Source of the DNA: an uncultured Pseudomonadota bacterium | GTDB lineage: Bacteria > Myxococcota_A > Polyangia > HGW-17 | NCBI GenBank assembly: GCA_938004375.1 | Contig: CALKWH010000125.1 | Span: 1-8,824 of the forward strand | Length of the DNA: 8,824 bases | Direction: 5' to 3' | Shown: positions 1 to 6,816 of the stretch, piece after piece | Numbering within the stretch: the stretch's first letter is position 1 | How the letters are laid out: each line of letters opens with the position of its first letter | Made by a program: the position numbers and the translations under genes | The notes under the pieces: model-generated | Seen by the model: only the letters and a program-made list of their open reading frames with translations | What the model was told of the DNA's origin: nothing | The model's database searches: none

Positions 1-743
1 ATGGCGCCCTCCATGCGGGCCGGGGTCCAGATGAAGGGCTCGGGCTCCTCGGTCTTGCGGTCGGGGCGGCGGGCGCCGCCGACGATGCGGGGCACGAGCA
101 GCATGGAGGAGGCCTCGTCACCGTAGAGCCGCAACTCGAGCCCCAGGGTCTGGACCGACAGGAACTGGGAGTTCAGGAACTCGAAGACCTGCACCAGCCC
201 CGAGGGGATCTGGGGAGCGGCGAGGATGAAGCGCAGGTGCCGGGCCTCGAGGCGCAGCTGGATGTTCTCCCAGAAGGCCTCCTCGGTGCGTCCCTCGGGC
301 CACAGTTCGTTGATGACGAGGGTGACCTTCTGGTTGGTGGAGCCCCAGTAGCTCTCCATGTGGGCCCGCAGGTCGCGCAGGTTGACCGTCCGGAACCAGT
401 CCGCGAGGGTCTCCATGATCTGGCCGGTGATGAAGCGCACCGCGCCGGGATCGGGTTCGAGCATCACCATGATCACGGTCAGGCCGCCGTGCTGGTCCAC
501 GAAGACGTGGTCGATGCGGTGCGGGCCGAGCTGGTAGGGCGCGAGCACGTGCACGAAGCGGGGCGGGTCCAGCGTGCCCGGCTGGATCTGGGCGCCGGGC
601 AGCACCCGCGGGTGGCGCGTGAACAGATGCTGCAGCGTCTCGCCGTAGGTGCGCAGCGAGGTGGACACCTGGACCGGCGCGGCGGGCATCGCGCTCATGT
701 TCTTTCCCTTGATGACGAAAACTTCTTCGGAGGATACGGACAT
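1..743 (-). CDS. PD-(D/E)XK nuclease-fold-like protein, catalytic ExK lost; 3' end outside window
   Basis: 247 residues are visible and the C-terminus lies beyond the left edge. The pattern resembles a widespread uncharacterised family with a PD-(D/E)XK nuclease-like core: a strand with R-I-D (D79), a second strand after G86-G87, a helix with G107-Q108, then RFILAAPQIP (171-180), VFEFLNSQ (186-193) and LLVPRIVG (215-222). In active relatives the second strand reads roughly V-E-V-K. Here it is I91-M92-V93-M94, so the E-x-K pair is absent although D79 and Q108 remain. I therefore infer a non-catalytic nucleic-acid-binding or structural role. ATG 743 is preferred because GGGAG (750-754) sits 6 bases upstream and residues 1-15 look coding. 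ATG 698, behind AAGGGA, is a real alternative that gives a protein 15 residues shorter. The gene is divergent from the aspartic protease gene. The family assignment comes from memory of the motif pattern, not from a search. Confidence 0.7.
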   Translation of the reverse strand, partial: MSVSSEEVFVIKGKNMSAMPAAPVQVSTSLRTYGETLQHLFTRHPRVLPGAQIQPGTLDPPRFVHVLAPYQLGPHRIDHVFVDQHGGLTVIMVMLEPDPGAVRFITGQIMETLADWFRTVNLRDLRAHMESYWGSTNQKVTLVINELWPEGRTEEAFWENIQLRLEARHLRFILAAPQIPSGLVQVFEFLNSQFLSVQTLGLELRLYGDEASSMLLVPRIVGGARRPDRKTEEPEPFIWTPARMEGA

Positions 744-750
744 CGGACAC

Positions 751-790
751 TCCCGGTTCGACAGTGGTCGCAGTGTAACCCAAACCGGGA
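751..790. repeat. 8-bp inverted repeat flanking a candidate -10 box
   Basis: TCCCGGTT (751-758) and AACCGGGA (783-790) are perfect reverse complements separated by 24 bases. The loop contains TACACT on the minus strand (772-777), a plausible -10 for the leftward gene starting at 743. A recognisable -35 at the right distance is lacking. The arms could form an operator or an RNA/DNA hairpin. The call rests on symmetry only. Confidence 0.3.
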
Positions 791-809
791 CCCGGAAAAA
801 GACGGATTT

Positions 810-838
810 TCGACATCCTGCGCGGGCGGGTTTACCTT
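810..838 (+). promoter_or_regulatory. Weak candidate promoter for the aspartic protease gene
   Basis: TCGACA (810-815, five of six consensus bases) and TACCTT (833-838, three of six) are separated by 17 bases, about 45 bases before the ATG at 883. The -10 is poor, so this is only the best candidate in the 139-base divergent intergenic region (744-882). Confidence 0.2.
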
Positions 839-882
839 GACGGGCGAGCCGGTGCGTCCGCCGGCACGAGAGGTATTTATTG

Positions 883-2010
883 ATGGCCCCCATGGTCCGC
901 CGCGTGCAGCACGAGGAACCCCCGGCCGGGTTCACGCGAAAGCGGGCGCTGGCGCTGGTGCTGTGCTTGGGCATCCTGCCGGGGCTGTGGCTTCAAAGCG
1001 CGTTCCTCGCCGCGTGGTTGGGGGAGGGCCAAAGTCACCTCCTGGCGGTCACGCTGGGGCTGGTCCTGGCACCGCTTCTCGGGTTGCTCCTCCTGGTGCG
1101 CGGACATCCGCGGGCCCTGAAGGTGACCGCCCTTTTGTGGGGCACGGCTTCCTGGGTCTTCACCCTGTTCTTCTGCGTGGTCATCCCCGAGTCGACCTCC
1201 CAGGTCATCTCCTCCCACGGCGCCTGGATGTTCTCGTTCGCCGGCGCCAGGACCCGGGTGAAGGGCGACCGGGTGATGGAGGTCGTGTCGAGCAAGCTGC
1301 CGGGCGCCGCCCTGAGCGTGCCCTTCACCTTCGAGCAGGGCTCCATCGTCGTGGACGCGACGCTCACGGCCGGCGGCGCGCAGAGCCTGCCGGTGCGCTT
1401 CGTGCTGGACACCGGCGCCTCGTTCACCACCATCTCGCCGGCGGTGGCCGCCCGGCTCGGCGTGGCCCCCGGGCCGCGCTCGCCCCAGCTGCACGTGCAG
1501 ACCGCGGGCGGCGAGGCCACGTACCCGCTGGTGGTGTTGTCCCGGCTCTCGGTGGGGGAGGCCCGCGTGGGGCCGCTGGTCGCGGCGGTGTGCGAGCCCT
1601 GTGCGGTGGGTGACAAGGCCGGCCTGCTGGGTCTGAACTTCACCTCCCATTTCCAGACGGTGATCGACAACAAGACCGGGCGCGTCCGCATGCGCCCGGT
1701 GGAAGACTGGGTGGACCGCCACGCCGAGGTGGAGCCCTTCCTCGAGGTCCACGGCCTCACGGGCAGCGAGGCGGGGGATCTGCTGCGGATCCGGGCCCAG
1801 GTGACCAACCTCGCCCCGGTGGGCGTGAGCGGACTCGCGTTCGAGCTCACCCTGCTCGATGATCAGGGGCAGGTCCTCAACGCACGGCGCGTCACCGTGG
1901 AGGCCGTCGCCGCCGGCGAGACGCGGGCGCTGGACGTGGAGATCGCCGCGCACCCCGCCTGCGCGAGCTTCAACCTGGAGCTCAAGCAGGCCGACTGGGC
2001 CGATAATTAA
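883..2010 (+). CDS. Membrane-anchored retropepsin-like aspartic protease
   Basis: 375 residues. Three hydrophobic segments (about 22-46, 51-73 and 79-102) anchor a domain with the single-chain retroviral-type aspartic protease signature. The catalytic loop is VLDTGASFTTIS with D176, T177 and G178, followed by the second psi-loop motif GLLGLNF (247-253). Such bacterial clan AA proteases act as dimers, each chain giving one Asp. C237-E-P-C240 lies just before the GLLGLNF motif and could form a disulfide if the domain is periplasmic. The last about 90 residues (286-372) look like an added beta-sandwich of FxLyD type (VTNLAPVGVSG, LLDDQGQVL, AAGETRALDVEI). ATG 883 lies 9 bases after GAGAGG (868-873); an in-frame TTG at 880 is possible but less likely. 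The stop overlaps that of the convergent lipoprotein gene. The substrate is unknown. Confidence 0.82.
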   Translation: MAPMVRRVQHEEPPAGFTRKRALALVLCLGILPGLWLQSAFLAAWLGEGQSHLLAVTLGLVLAPLLGLLLLVRGHPRALKVTALLWGTASWVFTLFFCVVIPESTSQVISSHGAWMFSFAGARTRVKGDRVMEVVSSKLPGAALSVPFTFEQGSIVVDATLTAGGAQSLPVRFVLDTGASFTTISPAVAARLGVAPGPRSPQLHVQTAGGEATYPLVVLSRLSVGEARVGPLVAAVCEPCAVGDKAGLLGLNFTSHFQTVIDNKTGRVRMRPVEDWVDRHAEVEPFLEVHGLTGSEAGDLLRIRAQVTNLAPVGVSGLAFELTLLDDQGQVLNARRVTVEAVAAGETRALDVEIAAHPACASFNLELKQADWADN

Positions 2011-3662
2011 TTGCAGATGCCGTAAATGGTATCGGAGGGCCAGCCATAGGCAGCGCTGCAGGTGCGGCCGCCGCCGCAGTCGTTGAGCGACTTGTGGCAC
2101 AGGGGCTGGCAGACGTGGTTGCTCAGGTGGCAGAACAGCCCCAGCGCGCAGTCGGCCTCGGTGTTGCAGGGCTGGCCCACGGTCGCGGTCCCCTGGGTGG
2201 CCGCGCAGCGGCCGACGTAGCCGGTGCGGCTGAATTCGCAGTTCGGGGTGCCGCCGGAGCAGCCGTACCCCGTGATGGCGTTGCAGTCTCCACAGACCGA
2301 GGACCATGCGCCGCCCAGGCAGTCGTAGTCGACGCAGTCGATGTAGCCGTTGGCGTCGTCGTCGACGCCGTTGTTGCAGACCTCGGCGGCGACGCAGGTG
2401 ACCGAGATGGTGAAGGGCCCCGGAGCCGTGTAGGTGTCGACGATCACGAAGTACACGCCGCCGTCGCTGTTGTAGGAGACCTGCTCGGCGTAGCCGCCGT
2501 CGTTGAGGCTGGAATCGATGCACCCCGAGGTGCCGCAGGTGGACTGGATGAGGAACACGTCGAGGTCGCTGGTCGAGCCGCCGTTCACGGTGACGTTCAC
2601 GGTGACCTCGTTGCCGGCCGCGGCCTGGAGGCGGAAGGCGCGCTCGGGGCCGGAGTACGTGTAGGTGCTGCAGCCGGGGTACTCCGTGTAGACGCTGGCT
2701 CCGCCGGTGGTGTTCCCCGAGGTGGTGCCGCCACAGGTGAGGGTGCCCGGGGAGGAGCAGGCGGTCGAGGCGCAATTGGGATTGCTCGCGCAGGAGGCCT
2801 CGGCGCAGTCGATGAGCCCGTTGCCGTTGTCGTCGATGTTGTTGTTGCAGATCTCGAGCTGGCAGTTGAGCGCCAGGGTACAGTCGGGATCGGCGCAGTC
2901 GACGAGCCCGTTGCCATTGTCGTCGACCGTGTTGGTGCAGAGCTCCGTGCGGCAGACGACGACGCCCGCGCAGTCGGAGTCGTCGCAGTCGACGTCGCCA
3001 TCGCCGTCGTCGTCCAGGGAATTGTCGCAGTCCTCGATCTGGCAGTTGAGGGCGGCGGCGCAGTCGGGGTCGTCACAGTCGATGAACGTGTCACCGTCGT
3101 CGTCCAGGGAGTTGTCACAGTCCTCGGGGGGCTGGCAGTTCGCGGCGGTGTCGCAGTCGGGGTCGTCGCAGTCGATGAACGTGTCGCCGTCGTCGTCCAG
3201 GGAGTTGTCGCAGTCCTCGGCGGACTGGCAGTTCGCGGCGGCGGTGCAGTCGGAGTCGTCGCAGTCGATGTCGCCGTCGCCGTCGTCGTCCGCGAGGTTG
3301 TCGCAGTCCTCGGCAAGCTGGCAGTTCGCGGCGGCGGTGCAGTCGGAGTCGGCGCAGTCGACGTCGCCGTCGCCGTCGTCGTCGGCGAGGTTGTCGCAGA
3401 GCTCCGGATTGGTGACGTTGTTCGTATTGTTGATGTTGTTGATGTTGTTGACGTTGTTGACGTTGTTGACGTTGTTGACGTTGTTGACGGCGCAGGCGGT
3501 GGCCGCCTCGCAGTCCTGATCGTCGCAGTCGATGAAGCCGTCGTCGTCATTGTCCCGGCCGTCGTCGCAGACGGTCTCGCGGTTTCCCCGGACTCCGGAG
3601 GTATCGAAAGCACATGCGATAAAGAACAAAGAAATGAAGACGGGAAGGATCAGGTGACGCAT
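2007..3662 (-). CDS. MopE-repeat / PPC-domain lipoprotein
   Basis: 551 residues. A lipoprotein signal peptide ends at FIAC with lipidated C17; position +2 is Ala, compatible with the outer membrane. Residues 29-58 form a first Cys/Asp unit, 59-85 an Asn-Asn-X linker, and 86-297 seven further tandem units of the form CDN-x3-DDDGDG-x-hDC-x-D-x-DC. This Asp-rich motif is the MopE-type putative metal-binding repeat, probably Ca- or Cu-binding; the metal is inferred. Residues about 308-423 resemble a PPC (bacterial pre-peptidase C-terminal) beta-sandwich (SDLDVFLIQ, GGVYFVIVDTY). A ninth unit (426-448) follows, then a Cys-rich tail. The start is ATG 3662, with GGGAG a few bases upstream; the open frame continues further upstream through the tRNA region but that part is not coding. 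The protein is likely a secreted surface or calcium-stabilised adhesin-like lipoprotein. No enzymatic motif was seen. Confidence 0.85.
   Translation of the reverse strand: MRHLILPVFISLFFIACAFDTSGVRGNRETVCDDGRDNDDDGFIDCDDQDCEAATACAVNNVNNVNNVNNVNNINNINNTNNVTNPELCDNLADDDGDGDVDCADSDCTAAANCQLAEDCDNLADDDGDGDIDCDDSDCTAAANCQSAEDCDNSLDDDGDTFIDCDDPDCDTAANCQPPEDCDNSLDDDGDTFIDCDDPDCAAALNCQIEDCDNSLDDDGDGDVDCDDSDCAGVVVCRTELCTNTVDDNGNGLVDCADPDCTLALNCQLEICNNNIDDNGNGLIDCAEASCASNPNCASTACSSPGTLTCGGTTSGNTTGGASVYTEYPGCSTYTYSGPERAFRLQAAAGNEVTVNVTVNGGSTSDLDVFLIQSTCGTSGCIDSSLNDGGYAEQVSYNSDGGVYFVIVDTYTAPGPFTISVTCVAAEVCNNGVDDDANGYIDCVDYDCLGGAWSSVCGDCNAITGYGCSGGTPNCEFSRTGYVGRCAATQGTATVGQPCNTEADCALGLFCHLSNHVCQPLCHKSLNDCGGGRTCSAAYGWPSDTIYGICN
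2772..3407 (-). repeat. Tandem array of seven about-90-bp Cys/Asp repeat units
   Basis: Seven in-frame units of 29-32 codons (residues 86-297 of the lipoprotein) each contain six or so Asp and four Cys. Units 4 and 5 (3218-3126 and 3125-3036) are almost identical: their 66-base cores (3153-3218 and 3060-3125) differ at three bases, all synonymous third positions. Units 7 and 8 are the most diverged, with DDNGNG replacing DDDGDG. Confidence 0.85.
3408..3488 (-). repeat. 9-bp tandem repeat encoding an Asn-Asn-X linker
   Basis: Four perfect GTCAACAAC units are followed by ATCAACAAC, ATCAACAAT and ACGAACAAC variants, giving seven Asn-Asn pairs between the first and second MopE units. Such linkers are common after lipoprotein signal peptides in Myxococcota-type genomes. 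Length change in 9-bp steps would keep the frame. Confidence 0.85.
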
Positions 3663-3723
3663 GGGACTCTCCCGGGGCCAGGGCCCAACGCGCTCGGGCG
3701 CGCAGCGTGACAGGGACGCAGGC

Positions 3724-3751
3724 AGTGTACCATGAATCGGCCCGATGTCAT
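3724..3751 (-). promoter_or_regulatory. Promoter candidate for the MopE-repeat lipoprotein
   Basis: On the minus strand, ATGACA (3751-3746, five of six) is 16 bases from TACACT (3729-3724, four of six), and an extended TGG directly precedes the -10. The predicted transcript would start near 3717 and have a leader of about 55 bases. The site lies back-to-back with the tRNA promoter. Confidence 0.45.
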
Positions 3752-3771
3752 CCGCCCATTTCCGATTTTGC

Positions 3772-3801
3772 TTGACAGGCGGTCGGGGGTGCGCGTAAAA
3801 A
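3772..3801 (+). promoter_or_regulatory. Promoter of tRNA-Val
   Basis: A perfect TTGACA (3772-3777) is followed after 18 bases by TAAAAA (3796-3801, four of six), placing the start a few bases before the mature tRNA at 3813. The perfect -35 and short leader fit a strong stable-RNA promoter. Confidence 0.6.
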
Positions 3802-3812
3802 CCCTCCGTCGA

Positions 3813-3887
3813 GGGCGTGTAACTCAGCGGAAGAGTGCAATCCTCACACGGTTGAAGCCGTTGGTTCGAACCCAACCACGCCCACCA
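3813..3887 (+). tRNA. tRNA-Val (anticodon CAC)
   Basis: The full cloverleaf can be drawn. The acceptor stem GGGCGTG/CACGCCC has seven pairs (3813-3819 with 3877-3883). The D stem ACTC/GAGT has a 7-base loop. The anticodon stem CAATC/GGTTG has five pairs including one T-G. The loop CTCACAC carries anticodon CAC at 3845-3847, reading GTG valine codons. The variable loop is AAGCC. The T stem GTTGG/CCAAC has loop TTCGAAC. The discriminator is A and CCA is encoded (3885-3887). GTG is a frequent valine codon here, consistent with a useful CAC tRNA. No terminator hairpin is visible in the 24 bases before the convergent NUDIX gene; only a TTTTT (3909-3913) occurs there. Confidence 0.96.
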
Positions 3888-3911
3888 TCCCCCGACAGCA
3901 AAGACCCATTT

Positions 3912-4481
3912 TTATAACATGGTTCCGTTCGCGCCCAGGTGTTCGCACACGCAGTGCAGCACGCGGGCGGTGGCTCCCCAGACCCGTGTGTCGTCGACGG
4001 GGTAGGCCAGCTCCCCGAGGGGCGGAAGCCGTCCTGAGAACCCCTGGTCGCGGTGCCAGGTCAGCGTGGCCCGCAGGTCCAGCTCCAGCACCCGGGCGAT
4101 CTCCGCGGTGGCGACCTGCAAGGGGCGCGGCCGCCGCCAGAAGCCTGCGAAGACCTCGATGTCCTTGTTGGCGATGGTGGGAAAGTGCCCGAGGGAGCCG
4201 AACACGTCCACCTCGGCCGCGGTGATGCCCGTCTCCTCCTCGAGCTCGCGCCAGGCGGCCGCCAGGGGGGAGGCGTCGTTGGCGTCCACGTGGCCCCCGG
4301 GCAGGGCCACCTGGTTGGCCCAGGGGTAGCCGACGGTGTCGGTCTTCTGGATCATCAGGACGTGCCAGTTCTCCGGGCGCAAAAAGAGCAGGAATACGAC
4401 CGTCGGGGTCATGCCCGGCTCGGCCCGGGCGCGACACGGCGTGAGCGTCGAGAAGAGGCGCTTCAGGTCGTCGGGACCCAT
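3912..4481 (-). CDS. NUDIX hydrolase, CoA-pyrophosphatase-like
   Basis: 189 residues, the usual size for the family. The Nudix helix is present: ALPGGHVD (59-66) then RELEEETGI (78-86), giving the metal-binding Glu residues of REUXEEXGU. The region before it, WANQVALPGG with D66 and D69, matches the spacing of the NudL/YeaB/NUDT7 coenzyme A pyrophosphatase branch. Near the C-terminus VWGATARVL (168-176) matches the branch's I-W-G-x-T-A pattern. Family knowledge suggests it cleaves CoA or a related nucleotide diphosphate to a 3',5'-ADP or NMP product using Mg2+ or Mn2+; the exact substrate is inferred. The ATG follows the kinase stop after a single base (TGAgATG) and GGGAG within the kinase end can serve as its ribosome site, so translation is almost certainly coupled. 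It is the second gene of the operon and converges on tRNA-Val. Confidence 0.88.
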   Translation of the reverse strand: MGPDDLKRLFSTLTPCRARAEPGMTPTVVFLLFLRPENWHVLMIQKTDTVGYPWANQVALPGGHVDANDASPLAAAWRELEEETGITAAEVDVFGSLGHFPTIANKDIEVFAGFWRRPRPLQVATAEIARVLELDLRATLTWHRDQGFSGRLPPLGELAYPVDDTRVWGATARVLHCVCEHLGANGTML

Positions 4482-4482
4482 C

Positions 4483-6678
4483 TCAGCCGAACTCCCTCAC
4501 GTACCAGGCGAGCAGCTCCAGGGCCGCCTCGCGGAAGTACCCGCGCGCCTCGAGGCGGGCGCGGGTGTCTTGCACCCAGTTGGCGCGGTCCGCCGGCGGC
4601 GGCTGCCCGTTCTCGAGGTGCTCGAGGAGCGTCCGGCACAGGCCGGCCAGGTGGGTCCGGCGCGCCACGAGCTGGCGGTGGAACACGCGGTCGAGCTCGG
4701 GGGCGAACACCTGCCGCAGGTCCAGGGCCTGGTCGGGCCGGTCGATCTTGAACGCCGCCACGCGGGAGACGCAGTTCTGCCGGAAGTCGCGGGCGTCCCC
4801 GGTGAGCTCCAGTTCGGCCTCGAAGGCCTTCATGTGGGCCTCGGAGGGGCTATGGTACTGGCCGGTGACGGAGTCCTTGATCTTCTCCTTCTTGACGAAG
4901 TGAATGACCAGGCTGATGTACTCCTCCAGGCGTTCGTGGACGCTGGCGAGCTCGACGAGGCTGGCGGCCTCCCACAGGTCGCGCTCGAGCTGGCGGTGCC
5001 AGTATTTCCGGGTGAACTGCAGGATCTTCGGCAGGTCGTGGTAGCCGCCCTCCTGCCCGGGGTAGTTGACGAACTCGAAGGTCGCCTTCTGCTTCATGAC
5101 CTGCTCGAGCTCGGTGAGGACGTGGGACACGCTGCAAAACGCGGGATCGGGGCGGGTGAGCGCCCGCATGAGGACCGTGCGCAACAGGCGCGGGGAGGCG
5201 CCGATGCCGCCCTCGTACACGAGCTCGGAGTTCTGCTGGTAGAGGAACTCGGCCAGCTGGGCGCCGGCGATCTTGGCCTGCTCGGCGGTGAACGCCTCGG
5301 GCAGCAGCCCGTCGCCGTACCACAGGGCCTTCTCGAGGACGTCGAGCTCCAGCAGGCGCGGGTCGACGCCCTCGAGGGCGGTCTGCGGCCGCACCAGGCG
5401 GGTCATGACCGCCCAGAGCCCGGCGCAGGAGAGCACGTGGGGGGCCACCGGCTTGTGCGCCCGGGTCTCGGCCAGGGCCAGCCCCAGGATGCGCGCCTCC
5501 TCGTGGTAGTCGAGCAGGTAGGGCATGCGGGAGAACTCGCACCGGCCCTCGAAGGAGGCGAAGTCCGGGGTCTCCGAGAAGGCCAGGAACTGCCGGTCGT
5601 TGGCCGAGCCGCAGTAGAACAGGTCGAACTGGAGGATGGCGCTGTCCAGGCTGAGGTAGCCCTCCTCGAGGGTGGTGATCAGGTACTTGAAGCCCTCGAG
5701 CGGGCGCTTGAGCAGGTCGGCGAACTCCACCAGGCCGCGGTTGGCGTCGACCAGGTCGCCGCCGTAGCGGTACAGTTCCAGGTTCTGGAGCGCGGGGGGC
5801 AGGGCCGCCAGGCTGCGGTCCGCCGTGATCTGCCGGGCGTGGGCGTCCGCGGTCATCTTGGGCTCGACGGTGACCAGGCCGCGCCGGTAACGCCGGGACA
5901 GGGTGAAGCGCTCGACCTGGACGTGGCGCAGCACGCCCTCGGCGCCGCCGGCGACCGACAGAAGCAGCGTGTCGAAGATCTGGCGGTTGCGCGGGTGCAG
6001 GTCGGCCTTCTCCAGCCAGCCGGGGAGCTCCACGTCCGGGCCCACCAGATCGCGCAAAAAGGCGGCGCGGCCCTCCCGGGGGATCAGCAGCAGCGGGGAG
6101 TCGCGGAACTCGTCGGGCAACAGCGCGTCCAGGGCCTCGCCCTCGAGGTGGGCGTAGGAGCCGGCGACGGGGCCGGGACGGGACGGGGTGTCGCCGAAGC
6201 CGATTCCGCGTCCCCGGGACGGGCCGGACGGGAAGATCCAGTTGAAGCGGTAGAGCGCGCCCTCGTCGGTGGCCGAGTAGGCCTCGAGGGCGGCCCCCAG
6301 GAGTTGGAAGAACGTGCTCTTGGCGCTGCCGTTGGGGCCGTGGAAGAGGAACAGCCGGGGCGCGCGGCCGTGGTCCGCCTGAGCCTGCAGGAAGGAGAAG
6401 AACGCGTTCTGCGCGGGCTCGTGCCCGATCAGGCGCACCAGGCCGGGGTCGAAGGGGGCGTCGAAGAGCCGGAAGCGGGTCCACTCGCGGCCGTGGCGGC
6501 GCACGGTGTCGGTGCCGAAGTGCAGCATGCAGTCGCGCAGGTAGGCGGTGGCGTTGCGCAGCTGGCCGGGCCGGCGGCGCACCTCCTGCAAATACTCGGA
6601 GAACGACAGGATGCGCCGCTCCACCGGCAGGGGCGGGAACCCGGGCGCGGTCGTGGGGGGGTCCGTTCCTCGGTCCAT
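4483..6678 (-). CDS. prkA: PrkA-type serine protein kinase with AAA+ core
   Basis: 731 residues, somewhat longer than the roughly 640 of E. coli YeaG or B. subtilis PrkA. The N-terminus has the PrkA pattern (FSEYLQEVRRRP at 26-37). Walker A is GPNGSAKS (114-121), followed by YRFNWIFP (143-150). DANRGLVEFADLLKRP (311-326) is a hallmark of the family. ASPRLLRTVLMRAL (494-507) fits a sensor-2-like segment. The C-terminus (KIKDSVTGQYHSP at 599-611, DFRQNCVSRVAAF at 631-643, final RGYF and LLAWYVREFG) aligns with the PrkA C-terminal domain. PrkA proteins are cytoplasmic AAA+ kinases tied to starvation, stationary phase and sporulation; known partners in other bacteria are YeaH and SpoVR, neither visible here. 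ATG 6678 is fixed by GGAGGTGA (6692-6685) 6 bases upstream. It heads an operon with the NUDIX gene. Target proteins are unknown. Confidence 0.9.
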   Translation of the reverse strand: MDRGTDPPTTAPGFPPLPVERRILSFSEYLQEVRRRPGQLRNATAYLRDCMLHFGTDTVRRHGREWTRFRLFDAPFDPGLVRLIGHEPAQNAFFSFLQAQADHGRAPRLFLFHGPNGSAKSTFFQLLGAALEAYSATDEGALYRFNWIFPSGPSRGRGIGFGDTPSRPGPVAGSYAHLEGEALDALLPDEFRDSPLLLIPREGRAAFLRDLVGPDVELPGWLEKADLHPRNRQIFDTLLLSVAGGAEGVLRHVQVERFTLSRRYRRGLVTVEPKMTADAHARQITADRSLAALPPALQNLELYRYGGDLVDANRGLVEFADLLKRPLEGFKYLITTLEEGYLSLDSAILQFDLFYCGSANDRQFLAFSETPDFASFEGRCEFSRMPYLLDYHEEARILGLALAETRAHKPVAPHVLSCAGLWAVMTRLVRPQTALEGVDPRLLELDVLEKALWYGDGLLPEAFTAEQAKIAGAQLAEFLYQQNSELVYEGGIGASPRLLRTVLMRALTRPDPAFCSVSHVLTELEQVMKQKATFEFVNYPGQEGGYHDLPKILQFTRKYWHRQLERDLWEAASLVELASVHERLEEYISLVIHFVKKEKIKDSVTGQYHSPSEAHMKAFEAELELTGDARDFRQNCVSRVAAFKIDRPDQALDLRQVFAPELDRVFHRQLVARRTHLAGLCRTLLEHLENGQPPPADRANWVQDTRARLEARGYFREAALELLAWYVREFG

Positions 6679-6698
6679 GGCGTGTCACCTCCGGGGGC

Positions 6699-6727
6699 AT
6701 TCTAGCAGGCAACCCGGCGGGGGTCAC
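6699..6727 (-). promoter_or_regulatory. Promoter of the PrkA-NUDIX operon
   Basis: On the minus strand, GTGACC (6727-6722, four of six) is 17 bases from TAGAAT (6704-6699, five of six). Transcription would begin near 6692, right at the GGAGGTGA ribosome site, so the leader would be only about 14 bases. Confidence 0.5.
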
Positions 6728-6742
6728 CGTCAAAAATGGGCT

Positions 6743-6780
6743 GGCACCGGGCGCCGCCCCGTGGCATGCTGAGGCACCGG
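6743..6780. repeat. Direct repeat GGCACCGG in the divergent intergenic region
   Basis: GGCACCGG occurs at 6743-6750 and 6773-6780, 30 bases apart centre to centre, about three helical turns and on the same face. It lies between the PrkA operon promoter and the 3D lipoprotein gene, where a regulator could act on both. CCGGAA (6777-6782) and TTCCGG (6799-6804) also form a small inverted repeat just upstream of the GAGGTGA ribosome site (6807-6813). No convincing sigma-70 promoter for the rightward gene was found. Confidence 0.25.
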
Positions 6781-6816
6781 AACCGCTCTCCCGCCGCCTT
6801 CCGGCCGAGGTGACCC

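Noticed and set aside
877..2775. 632-codon minus-strand frame spanning the protease and MopE genes
   Set aside because: It crosses two genes in non-coding phase and is His/Arg/Leu-rich, typical of shadow frames.
2772..3407. CRISPR-like array
   Set aside because: The repeats are contiguous, in-frame and protein-coding, with no unique spacers or cas genes.
2094..3710. 538-codon plus-strand frame opposite the MopE-repeat gene
   Set aside because: It is a mirror of the Asp/Asn repeats giving VVDVVDVV-type low complexity, with no ribosome site or known domain.
3663..3875. Upstream extension of the MopE lipoprotein by about 70 codons
   Set aside because: It would run through the tRNA and both promoters and bury the signal peptide; ATG 3662 has its own ribosome site.
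4336..6705. 789-codon plus-strand open frame opposite the PrkA gene
   Set aside because: It is antisense to a clear PrkA protein, lacks recognisable motifs and is Val/Gly/Glu/Gln-rich, as expected from the complement of high-GC3 coding sequence.
6742..6757. Possible sigma-54 promoter (TGGCAC) before the 3D lipoprotein
   Set aside because: No TTGCA-like -12 element is at the required distance; the GC dinucleotide is misplaced by a base and T residues are missing.
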